Part shown: in pieces, positions 51,124-58,627 of the stretch
How the letters are laid out: the number at the start of each line of letters is the position of its first letter
Numbering within the stretch: the first letter of the stretch is position 1
DNA from: Mycobacterium sp. E2479
Lineage (GTDB): Bacteria; Actinomycetota; Actinomycetes; Mycobacteriales; Mycobacteriaceae
Assembly: GCF_001667925.1 (NCBI RefSeq)
Contig: NZ_LZJR01000027.1
Span: 43,580 to 107,579 of the forward strand
Reading direction: 5' to 3'
DNA length: 64,000 nt
Notes under the pieces: generated by a model
Databases searched by the model: none
What the model saw: the letters and a program-made list of their open reading frames with translations, nothing else
Told to the model about the DNA's origin: nothing
Translations under genes and position numbers: made by a program

Positions 51124-51213
51124 ACTGTCAAGGATCAGCCGAAGTAGCTGTCAAGCATCAGCCGAAACACCGTCAAGCATCACCCGACGACGAAATGTCA
51201 GGCATCAGCCGAG
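51124..51213. repeat. IS-end repeat array (four units)
   Basis: Four tandem-like units of about 18 bp with consensus TGTCAAGCATCAGCCGAA, spaced by 5-10 bp, form the upstream end of the truncated transposase gene. Variants of the same unit occur at 27,556 and 41,611. The array touches the tRNA-fragment repeat on its right. Confidence 0.65.
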
Positions 51214-51229
51214 GTAATTCACATTCAGT

Positions 51230-51277
51230 GTGGGGCGGGCGGGGCTCGAACCCGCGACCAACGGATTATGAGTCCCT
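51230..51277 (-). repeat. 3' half of a CAU-anticodon tRNA gene (direct repeat copy 2)
   Basis: Same 3' tRNA half as at 30,131, one base different within the core (GGCGGGC versus GGCGAGC) and identical through GGATTATGAGTCCCT. Beyond it, 51,278-51,571 lacks genes and is distantly similar to the sequence after copy 1: GACCAGGAGA-ACCGTT at about 30 bp and GCCGGTgCGGcTAC at about 115 bp. Copies 1 and 2 thus frame 21 kb. Confidence 0.7.
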
Positions 51278-51571
51278 TTTCGGCGCGCTTCCGACCAGGA
51301 GAAACCGTTGGCTGAATTGGCGCAAAATGCCTGCTAGACGGGAAACTTAGGCGTAGCCGGTGCGGCTACGATTCGGGTTCGATACGACCTAGTGTCACCC
51401 TCGGTCGCCGGTAAAACGCCGGGGCGGGATCTGCGCGCGGCTGCTAGCTACGGCAGTTTCGGTGAGTTTTGCACGGTCCAGCACCGAGTGGCGCCCGCCG
51501 TCGACGCCCGACGCGCGGTACAGCGTCTTCTGCAACCGGCCGACAGCGCTTAGCGCGGCGCCCGAGATCGT

Positions 51572-52114
51572 TCAATTAGCTTCGCGGATCAGACCTTCCA
51601 AGTAGGCGAGGGCTTCGGCGCCGTCGTCGGCGATGAAGACCAGATCGATGATGGGCACCGGAAGGAAACGTTCCTCGTCCATTCGCTGGAGCTGAATCGT
51701 CAAACCGTCGTAAAACCCGGCCGTGTTCAGCAGCACGACCGGCTTGTCGTGCAGCTTGTGCTTCCTCTGCTCCAGGACGTCCGTCGCCTCGTCGAGCGTG
51801 CCGAGGCCGCCTGCCATCACGACGATCGCGTCCGCGCGCTCGATCAGCAACGCTTTGCGCTCGGCGAGGTCCTTCGCGAACACCATCTCGTCGGCGTCCT
51901 TCCTCGCGAACTCCCGCAGCAACTCGACCGAGATGCCGACGAGCCGCCCGCCGGTCTCCCGAACGCCATCGGCGACGACCTTCATCAGACCAGTGTCGGA
52001 TCCACCCCACACCAAACCGTGTCCGCCGTTGCCGATGAGCTCGGCGAATTCTCGGGCGGGCCGCGTGTAGCGCTCGGCGAGGTCGGCGGAGGATAGGAAG
52101 ACGCAGATGTTCAT
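51572..52114 (-). CDS. LOG-family/TIGR00730 Rossmann-fold protein
   Basis: A 180-residue Rossmann-fold protein of the lysine decarboxylase-like/LOG family. It starts NICVFLSSADL, has GHGLVWGGSDTGLM (nucleotide-binding loop) and AGGLGTLDEATD, a version of the PGGxGTxxE motif where Pro is Ala and the order retains the catalytic Glu. LOG enzymes release nucleobases from cytokinin nucleotides. ATG 52114 lies 5 bp after the epimerase stop; ATG 52132 would overlap it. Third gene of the operon starting at 52870. Confidence 0.85.
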   Translation of the reverse strand: MNICVFLSSADLAERYTRPAREFAELIGNGGHGLVWGGSDTGLMKVVADGVRETGGRLVGISVELLREFARKDADEMVFAKDLAERKALLIERADAIVVMAGGLGTLDEATDVLEQRKHKLHDKPVVLLNTAGFYDGLTIQLQRMDEERFLPVPIIDLVFIADDGAEALAYLEGLIREAN

Positions 52115-52118
52115 CCGG

Positions 52119-52718
52119 TCATTCGCTGTCAACGACGGTCACGATGCCCGGAGGTGCCTCGATCGCTTCGAGAGTCCGAGAGGCGGCCGTATCGATGTGC
52201 ACGCGTGGTGCGTTGGGACGCGACTGTTCGAAGTAGGTGCCAGGACCGTAGAGGAAGCCGTACCGGATGACGACACCGTCCACGGCGAGCACCGCCTCTT
52301 CGAGTGCTGCGACAGCGGCGGCTTCCGCGCCGGGTTGCACGGTCCATGCAACGCTCTGGGCCACGATCTTGATGTAGCCCAAGCCTTTTGATGCCTCGAT
52401 CAGATTACGGGTGCCTTCGACGCGTATTCGCGCATTGACTTTCGAATCCTCGGGTAAGTCTTTCAGATCGTCGGGAAGATCTGTCAGCTCGTGAAGTATG
52501 AGGTCGGGCGCGAACGCCTGAACGGCGGCCGTGAGCGCCTGACGGTCGAATACATCACAGACGATCGGTTGCGCACCGGTGGCGGCCAACCGGCCGGCCT
52601 TCTCCGGCGAGCGCGTCATCGCACCGACGGTGTGACCGGCGTTCCGCAGCAACGGCACCAGTCGCTGGCCGATGACCCCGGAGGCGCCGGCGAAAAAGAT
52701 GCGGCGTGAGGTCGACAT
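52119..52718 (-). CDS. Short NAD-dependent epimerase/dehydratase-like protein
   Basis: A 199-residue extended-SDR-like protein: IFFAGASGVIGQRLVPLL (dinucleotide motif GxSGxxG, about 8-25), RSPEKAGRL, and VEGTRNLIEAS. It ends after the GVVIRYGFLYGPGT segment, about 100 residues short of a full-length epimerase, so the substrate domain is reduced. ATG overlaps the stop of the preceding 50-residue gene by one base (TGATG). It could be a small NAD(P)-binding reductase or a truncated enzyme. Confidence 0.82.
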   Translation of the reverse strand: MSTSRRIFFAGASGVIGQRLVPLLRNAGHTVGAMTRSPEKAGRLAATGAQPIVCDVFDRQALTAAVQAFAPDLILHELTDLPDDLKDLPEDSKVNARIRVEGTRNLIEASKGLGYIKIVAQSVAWTVQPGAEAAAVAALEEAVLAVDGVVIRYGFLYGPGTYFEQSRPNAPRVHIDTAASRTLEAIEAPPGIVTVVDSE

Positions 52719-52870
52719 CAGTGCCCTTCGAGCAGATACGGCACAAATCCGTGCAGATAGACCTCGCAGATCATCGATGGCGGAATGGGCGCGGGCGCCG
52801 CCGACCGTGCTACGGCGACCGCCGCAGCGGTGAATGCCGTGGGGCTGACAGTAGTCCCCTCGATTTGCAT
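52718..52870 (-). CDS. 50-residue protein, unknown function
   Basis: A small gene with an excellent start: AAGGAGAA 6 nt before ATG 52870. The peptide is MQIEGTTVSPTAFTAAAVA, an Ala/Pro-rich middle, and a C-terminus MICEVYLHGFVPYLLEGH. Its stop overlaps the start of the epimerase-like gene, so it is translated as the first gene of a three-gene operon. It is divergent from the nitrilase gene across a palindrome-bearing region. No family recognised; a peptide substrate or small regulator is possible. Confidence 0.6.
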   Translation of the reverse strand: MQIEGTTVSPTAFTAAAVAVARSAAPAPIPPSMICEVYLHGFVPYLLEGH

Positions 52871-52923
52871 AGTGTTCTCCTTTTGTGCGGCCTCACAGCG
52901 GTGCCAACGACGCTTTTGTGATG

Positions 52924-52947
52924 CTGAGTACAGTCTACAATACTCAG
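52924..52947. promoter_or_regulatory. Inverted repeat CTGAGTA-N10-TACTCAG between divergent genes
   Basis: Perfect 7-bp arms with a 10-bp spacer lie in the 139-bp region between the 50-residue gene and the nitrilase. A regulator acting on both directions is likely; none is encoded next to it. Confidence 0.55.
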
Positions 52948-53009
52948 GAATGGATTGCCTTCCCGTCACCTTGTTCTAGTCGAGTACCTGCGCATGAAGG
53001 GTGAATGAA

Positions 53010-53987
53010 ATGACTACGGTAAGAGCGGCTGCAGTACAGATGAGCCCGGTGCTATACAGCCGTGATGGCACCACTCAGAAGGTTGTCGACAAGATCGCCG
53101 AACTCGGGCGCCAGGACGTAGGATTCGCTGTCTTCCCCGAGACGATCGTGCCGTACTATCCCTACTTCTCCTTTGTCCAAAGACCTTTCGAGCTGGCCGC
53201 TGAGCAACTGAGGCTGATCGATCAGGCCGTGACCATACCGTCGCCCACAGTCGACGTCATCGCCGATGCGACCAGGCAAGCGGGAATCGTGGTGTCCATC
53301 GGTGTGAATGAACGCGATGGCGGCACGCTCTACAACACGCAGCTCCTCTTCGATGCCGATGGCACCCTCATCCAGCGCCGTCGAAAGATACTGCCCACCT
53401 TCCACGAACGGATGGTGTGGGGACGGGGGGATGCCTCCGGTCTTGCGGCCGTCGACAGCGCCGTGGGGCGGATCGGCCAGTTGGCGTGCTGGGAGCATTA
53501 CTACCCGCTGGCACGCTATGCCGTCATCGCTGACGGTGAGCAGATTCACGCAGCGATGTGGCCGGGCTCGTTCGGCGGTCCGCTTTTCGCGGAGCAGACC
53601 GAGTTGAGCGTCCGCAATCACGCACTCGAATCGGGCAGTTTCGTTGTCAACTCCACCGGCTGGCTGGATGCCGATCAGCAAGCGCAGATCATGGCCGACA
53701 CCGGGGCGCCGATCGGCCCGATATCGGGCGGCAGCTTCACCGCGATCGTGTCACCTCTTGGCGAATTGCTAGCTACGCCCTTGCGTTCCGGCGAGGGCGT
53801 TGTGATCGCCGATCTCGACTTCTCGTTGATCGACCAGCGTAAGTCGAAGATGGATGCCATCGGCCACTACAGCAGGCCCGAACTGCTCAGTCTGTTGATC
53901 GACCGCACACCGGCTGCTCACGTCCACGAGCGAGTCGAGCCCCACAACGCCGACACGAAGGCCGGGGCCGACCATGTCCACGTCTGA
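53010..53987 (+). CDS. Nitrilase-superfamily carbon-nitrogen hydrolase
   Basis: A 325-residue branch 1-type nitrilase. The catalytic triad is visible: Glu in FPETIVPYYPYF, Lys in RRKILPTFHERMVWG and Cys in GQLACWEHYYPLARY; CWEHY is typical of true nitrilases rather than amidases. ATG 53010 is chosen over GTG 53001 because the AAGGG site at 52996-53000 is well spaced. It hydrolyses an organic nitrile to the acid and ammonia in the cytoplasm. It is divergent from the three-gene operon across a 7-bp-arm palindrome, so they may be co-regulated. Downstream is only a gene remnant. Confidence 0.93.
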   Translation: MTTVRAAAVQMSPVLYSRDGTTQKVVDKIAELGRQDVGFAVFPETIVPYYPYFSFVQRPFELAAEQLRLIDQAVTIPSPTVDVIADATRQAGIVVSIGVNERDGGTLYNTQLLFDADGTLIQRRRKILPTFHERMVWGRGDASGLAAVDSAVGRIGQLACWEHYYPLARYAVIADGEQIHAAMWPGSFGGPLFAEQTELSVRNHALESGSFVVNSTGWLDADQQAQIMADTGAPIGPISGGSFTAIVSPLGELLATPLRSGEGVVIADLDFSLIDQRKSKMDAIGHYSRPELLSLLIDRTPAAHVHERVEPHNADTKAGADHVHV

Positions 53988-54429
53988 TCCACTTGCGATC
54001 CCGTTCGGCGGCGTGCGCCTGCGGATCGACAGACCGGCTGGCGAACTAAGCGCGTCGAGGCACTCAGCGGGCGACTTCGGTGAAAGCCAAAGCCAAGGTC
54101 CCCTTCAAAATCTGCCAATGCGGCTGCGGCTATTAGGTAATCCGGGATTCGGGAGGGCGGACATCGCGATGAAACGGGGGCTCGGCAACGCCCTCGCGCT
54201 GGGACTAGTGATCGTCGGCGCCGCGGTCTTGCTGCTGGCTTCGTTCCTACCGCTCGTCGAGCCGCCAGCCGCAGGGTCGCTGAGGTGGTCGCGGCGCGGG
54301 GATTCCGGCGACACGCCGGGCGTTCAATCCCAACCTTGGGTTTACCGCGGGTGTAGAAGCTCACGTCACACCAGTCACACGGTCGCCGCGCCCCGGCGTG
54401 TACCCCGGCGGCGGTGCCCAGTTTGCTAG
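53974..54429 (+). pseudogene. Probable remnant of a gene after nitrilase, fused to a membrane-segment fragment
   Basis: An open frame starts inside the nitrilase end (MSTSDPLAIPFGGVRLRI) as if translationally coupled, but soon runs into sequence without coherent composition. From ATG 54169 it encodes a single strong membrane helix (LALGLVIVGAAVLLLASFLPLV) preceded by GGGAGG, then disordered Arg-rich codons. I read it as two fused remnants of lost genes; the membrane piece could still be a small membrane protein. The gap 54,430-55,115 holds tRNA fragments and no gene. Confidence 0.3.
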
Positions 54430-54538
54430 CGGCACACGCTCTGCACACGCTCTGCGCTCCACGCCGCGACGACGCCGCGAATAACGGGCTCTCAATTGCA
54501 CGGGAATGCCCCTGCGAGGCGCTGACCAGGGGAAATAC

Positions 54539-54582
54539 GGTGGGGCGGGCGGGGCTCGAACCCGCGACCAACGGATTATGAG
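54539..54582 (-). repeat. 3' half of a CAU-anticodon tRNA gene (direct repeat copy 3)
   Basis: The same 3' tRNA half as at 30,131 and 51,230, matching up to GATTATGAG and then diverging (AGTGCTTGACC). It retains the anticodon loop, T arm and acceptor strand only. Together with copy 2 it frames 3.3 kb containing the nitrilase locus. Confidence 0.7.
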
Positions 54583-54812
54583 AGTGCTTGACCTGTGCTT
54601 TTGTAATTAACGGCAGTATTTGGAAATCATTGGAAAGTACGCGTAATCCATTCGGCAACAACGTGTTTAAGTGTTGGTTGATCATGGTCGCCAGCGACTG
54701 CCGTTGGGTGCTCTACGGACTGTGTGCGGACTGAGACTGTGGCACCTCGCTGCCGACGAACCGAGTGGGATGTTCATTTTGCCCGGCTGAGGCAGCGGGC
54801 TGCCATTATTTC

Positions 54813-54857
54813 GGTGAAGCTAAGGGGACTCGAACCCCCTGACCCCCACACTGCCAG
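54813..54857 (-). repeat. 3' end of another tRNA gene
   Basis: Read on the minus strand: loop CTGGCAG, a GTGTGGGGGTC stretch, T arm GGGGG-TTCGAGT-CCCCT, acceptor TAGCTTC and ACC. The anticodon region would be GGC if real (Ala), but no pairing 5' stem or D arm exists, so it is a fragment. A second type of tRNA remnant 230 bp from copy 3 suggests repeated integration events. Confidence 0.55.
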
Positions 54858-55115
54858 GGCCGGGCAGAAACATGTGAACGGGCCGTTTAGCAGCCACGCA
54901 GCGGTGTCGTAGGTGAGTTTGACGCGCTACTGTCGCAGCGTTGTCGTCAAAACTGTCGTCGCACGCTCGCCACCAAACGTGTACCGGATGCCGTCATCGA
55001 GAGACCCCGCACATACCTGAGCCTCTGATCTACTGCTCCATCGGCGCGCCACCAAGTCCCGGTGGCAGGCGGTATCTACAACTTCAGTGGAGATTTCCTT
55101 CCACGCCAAACGTGG

Positions 55116-56271
55116 CTATCGAAGTTCGGGGCCTTGTGCTGTGCATCTGCCGCCGCCGGCCGGTGCATGCCCGTGGGGTCTTCCTTCGGACTGACCACTC
55201 ATCCAGGTCGACATGAGCCCGGCGAAGTAGGGCCCGGGCTGACCGCTGCGTTCGTAAAAGCCCTGCGGGTCATAGACTTTGGCTTCGGGGTAGGGCCATG
55301 GACACGCCACCGCGGTCGCGGCCTCCGTCATTTTGATGACGGTAAACCACCCTCCGCAGCCGAAAAGGTAGACCGCGTTCAGGATGGCCACCATCGGTGA
55401 CAAAGCTGCCCAGAACGGGCCGACCGGGAAAAATCTTTGCCCGCCGCGCCAGTTTCTCCGCCACGGTGCGGCCGGTGTCGTCGCGGTAGACGGAGGATGC
55501 CAATGGGAATCATCACGAACGTCACGCATAACGACTCCCACAGCAAGGGAAACTGGAATGGGGTTCCCACGAAAACGGAGCCGAACGGAATCACTTGCGA
55601 GTAGCTGTAAAGCCCGGTGCGAATCATGACAATCTCAAGGACAGCGTCCATCACGAAGCCGAAGACGAAGACGAGTCCTGCCAAGGAGACCAACGGATGA
55701 CGCCACACGAACGATTCGACGGACCGGCGGGATTGAATCTTGCGAAGAGTCCAGATCGCCGGGAAATACGGGGCCGCGAGGATGAACACGTAACCGATGA
55801 CAAGGAACGGCTCGACCGTCGGCGACAGCGAGACCAACGGCCAGTCTTCAGGCCAGTGCCAGAGCTGCGGGTTGTACACCAAAATACAGCGCCCAGTTCA
55901 AGATTGGGTCCTGCCACACGATTGCCGTTGTGGCGATTCCTATCAACAGAAGTGGATGCCCAGGCTGGCGTCGCCATACAACGATGGAAACCGCTAGCAG
56001 CGCCACCACCGCGACCACAGTCGCGATTTGAAGGATCGTCAGCCACATCGAACCGCTCAAGCCGAATAGGTAACTCACGGGGCGCGGTGCGCCTTTGAGG
56101 TCCGGATTCCGAATTCGCTCCGAGACGGCACCGGTTCGGGCGTGGATCGCGACGAGTGCGACTACCGCGACGGCAAGCGCGCACCATGCGACCTGCCGCC
56201 TTCCGCGCACCAACCGGCCAGGACTGTCCACCCCGACGAATTGCTCTTTGGTTGCCACTGCATCCTCCATC
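55116..56271 (-). pseudogene. AveC-like (spirocyclase-family) membrane protein, frameshifted
   Basis: Three frames read in succession give one membrane protein: ATG 56271 to about 55884 (QVAWCALAVAVVALVAIHA...ILNWALYF), then about 55883-55505 (VYNPQLWHWPEDWPLVSL, VIPFGSVFVGTPFQFPLLWES), then about 55500-55405 (YRDDTGRTVAEKLARRAKIF), then 55404-55116 (ACPWPYPEAKVYDPQGFYE). The join points are an AAAA run near 55,881, about 55,500 and about 55,400. Intact relatives of some 340 residues occur in mycobacteria. At least three frameshifts make it non-functional. A P450 pseudogene lies directly upstream on the same strand. Confidence 0.8.
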
Positions 56272-56293
56272 GATGGGTCGGGCGTTGTCCGGT

Positions 56294-56745
56294 TCACGCG
56301 GCTACTCCGCGCATCGGCAGGCGGGTTGGCCCCAACAGGGACGGGTTGGCGGTCCACGTGTACTTTCGGGCACGTTCGATGCGCTTGACTCGGCCGAACA
56401 GGCAGTTCAACGCGACCTTGGCCTTCAGGCGCGCGGGTCCGGAACCGATGCACATGCGCGGGCCCTGCCCAAAGCCCATATGGCTCTGCGTCTTCGATAG
56501 ACACCGAACGTGTCCTGATCCTTGTGCCGTTCCGGGTCGCGGTTCGCCCCGGCGAAGAACAGCGCCACCCTGGCCTGAGCTGGGATCTCGGTACCATCCA
56601 CTTCGTATGGAGTCAGCCCAGTTCGTGCCCACTGCACAGGATTACCCCACCGCAGATTCTCGTCTATCGCGGCCGGGATCAGGTCGCGGTTCGCACGCAA
56701 CAAGTCGAATAGATCGGGATCACGCGGCAACATACTTTCAGACAT
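56294..56745 (-). pseudogene. Cytochrome P450 pseudogene (internal deletion plus frameshift)
   Basis: The remnant starts with a plausible P450 N-terminus (MSESMLPRDPDLFD) fused directly to the K-helix region (LIPAAIDENLRWGNPVQW, ExxR intact), lacking roughly 250 residues including the I-helix. After KDQDTF a frameshift near 56,500 moves to the frame encoding the heme loop MGFGQGPRMCIGSGPARL with its Cys. It lies upstream of the AveC-like pseudogene, presumably once an operon. Confidence 0.8.
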
Positions 56746-57252
56746 TGGCGCCTTCTCCCGGCAAGCAACTGGCACGGCGTCGAACCCAACTGAGCATACA
56801 CTCAACCGAAACCGTATGGCGGCGTCGAGGCCCGGTTCCGGTGCGGCTCAAGCGTCGATTCCCGTGTCGGATCCTGCGTCAGCGCCGCGGGTCGCCCTTC
56901 CAAGGTGAAGCTGTTGACGAAATAGCCGACGATCATGGCGATGTCGAGGTTCGCGCCCGACGCGTGGCTAAGGTCGTCAGGCTTGAGGTAAAGCATGCCC
57001 ACGACCGCGATCAGCGCGAGGTCGCATGCTCGCCGCGGCGAAGGTCTCCGAGCGCATTCCAGAAGCAAGCTTCCGATCGCTGGCGAGAGTGGCCGATGCC
57101 ATCCGTGATATCACCGATCGCCGCGCCGGTTAGGATTCACCCTCGGCGTCATGAACTCAGCACCGCGCGTGCTGTCGTCCGTCTCAGGGAGTTAACGACA
57201 GTTCTGACGACAGTTGTTGATCGAACAGCGGCTCCACACTCGAACATCTCGT
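56746..57252. other. Gap with possible decayed coding sequence
   Basis: About 500 bp between the P450 pseudogene and the MarR gene. A leftward frame near 56,880-57,020 encodes PDDLSHASGANLDIAMIVGYF and FTLEGRPAALT, and a rightward one near 57,030-57,130 encodes AKVSERIPEASFRSLARV; both look like fragments of real proteins but I cannot name them. No intact gene is supported. Confidence 0.35.
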
Positions 57253-57804
57253 TCAACTGCCGGCCTGTCCCGCGCGGCCTGCGGCACGATGGCTCGCACC
57301 CTGGTCAGCCACTTCCTGCAACAATCGGTGGTCAAGAGGGGCCTTATCGGCCGCCGCAACGGCGGCCACATTGTGCAATCGGTCCGCAGCTGCATCCAAG
57401 GCGGGTATCCACGCTTCTAGAGTCGCGAACAGTTCGTCGACGTCCTGTTGACCGCCGAACTCGACGGCAAGAAAACGAAATGCCGCTGAGCACCGTTGGC
57501 GCGCTTGCGCAAGCAAATCGTTCCCTTCGTTTGTCAACCGTAGGGCCACGTTACGGCCGTCGGTAGAGCCGCGCCCGCGAACCATGAGACCTCGACGGAC
57601 CATCGCGTTACTCATCACTGTGACGTTTGGCGGCTTGCTGACCAGCCTGATGCTTACCTCTTGCGAAGTCGGCATACCCTCGTCGGCCAGCGTCAGCAGC
57701 CTGAACTGATTTACCGTCAAGTCGAGCTGGCCCAGAACAATCTCGATCACTTTCGCCAAGCGAACAACAGCCAAGACACTTGATGACAGGTCGTGCTCAA
57801 GCAT
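57253..57804 (-). CDS. MarR-family transcriptional regulator
   Basis: A 183-residue winged-helix regulator. The DNA-binding domain includes LTVNQFRLLTLADEG, the helix-turn-helix TSQEVSIRLVSKPPNVTVMSN and the wing region RRGLMVRGRGSTDGRNVALRLT. The C-terminus is extended by about 30 Ala-rich residues. It is divergent from the diiron-type enzyme gene; a small palindrome lies between them, so it probably autoregulates and controls that gene. Confidence 0.9.
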   Translation of the reverse strand: MLEHDLSSSVLAVVRLAKVIEIVLGQLDLTVNQFRLLTLADEGMPTSQEVSIRLVSKPPNVTVMSNAMVRRGLMVRGRGSTDGRNVALRLTNEGNDLLAQARQRCSAAFRFLAVEFGGQQDVDELFATLEAWIPALDAAADRLHNVAAVAAADKAPLDHRLLQEVADQGASHRAAGRAGQAGS

Positions 57805-57808
57805 ATAG

Positions 57809-57822
57809 TTATGATGCCATAA
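57809..57822. promoter_or_regulatory. TTATG-N4-CATAA palindrome, probable MarR site
   Basis: A 14-bp inverted repeat lies 5 bp from the MarR start and 26 bp before the divergent gene. The AT-rich palindrome over the promoter is where MarR proteins typically bind. Confidence 0.5.
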
Positions 57823-57847
57823 TCAAATTTAAGTTCAAGGAGCGACC

Positions 57848-58552
57848 ATGACCGCGGCGGAAGTCAAATCCTTCCTCGAGCAGTTAAATAGCGAGATCAG
57901 ACGCGAAAAGGCGTCGATGCTCGACGCCGGCATCCTCAACGACATCGAGGCCGGCATGGCGTCCCGTGAGCAGATCGGCGCGTGGGCCAAAGTGTTCTAT
58001 GCGGCCACCCGCAACGGCCGCTTCATCCTCGGCAATTTTTACGCCAATAGTCCTGACGACCCCGTCGTGCGTCGGGAGCTGGCAGAGAATCTTTTCGAGG
58101 AGGAGACGGGCCGGATTTCTGGCGTCAACAAGTGTCACATGGATGTCTTCCTCGACTTCCTTCAAGCTTTCGACGTGAATCCGCAACAAGCGTCAGAACT
58201 TTCGGCGCCGGTGGGTCAGGAAACACCGCAGGGCCGTGTGATCGCCCCGGAAGATTTCTATGTAGAACTGACCGCATACGGATTGAGCGTCGAAGTGCCG
58301 AATGCGGAATACTGCCAGCGGATCTATCAGGCGCTGAAGAAGAACTACGGATTCAGCGACCACGAGCTCACCTGGTTTTCGATGCACGCAGCCTTGGACG
58401 CCGACCACGGTGAGGAATTCAGTCAATACGCCGCGAAGGCTGCGGCATCACCGTCCGGGCTGGAGCGTCTCCGTGAGCAGACCCTTGCCCTATCAGATGT
58501 TGTGCGACAGGTATGGGATGGCTTCGGGAGGTGGCGCGAGTCGCCTAACTGA
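57848..58552 (+). CDS. Heme-oxygenase-like diiron oxidase/PqqC-like protein
   Basis: A 234-residue all-helical protein of the TenA/PqqC/heme-oxygenase-like fold, annotated in many genomes as iron-containing redox enzyme. Possible metal ligands are in LFEEETGRISG (about 80-90), HMDVFLDF, and the C-terminal HAALDADHGEEF. Members include diiron oxidases that desaturate or cleave small acids and N-oxygenases. It is divergent from a MarR regulator and preceded by CAAGGAGCG before ATG 57848. Substrate unknown. Confidence 0.8.
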   Translation: MTAAEVKSFLEQLNSEIRREKASMLDAGILNDIEAGMASREQIGAWAKVFYAATRNGRFILGNFYANSPDDPVVRRELAENLFEEETGRISGVNKCHMDVFLDFLQAFDVNPQQASELSAPVGQETPQGRVIAPEDFYVELTAYGLSVEVPNAEYCQRIYQALKKNYGFSDHELTWFSMHAALDADHGEEFSQYAAKAAASPSGLERLREQTLALSDVVRQVWDGFGRWRESPN

Positions 58553-58627
58553 TCATCGCACTTCCGAATGCGGACACGATCATCGGCACTGGCCGAGAGC
58601 CCGACGCCTCCGATTCCACGATGACGT

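Noticed and set aside
53918..54685. A 255-codon leftward frame near the nitrilase end
   Set aside because: It contains SHNPLVAGSSPARPT, the typical translation of a tRNA 3' half, and runs antisense through the nitrilase end.
56142..57566. A 474-codon rightward frame across the pseudogene and MarR region
   Set aside because: It is antisense to two recognised pseudogenes and a MarR gene and has no family features.
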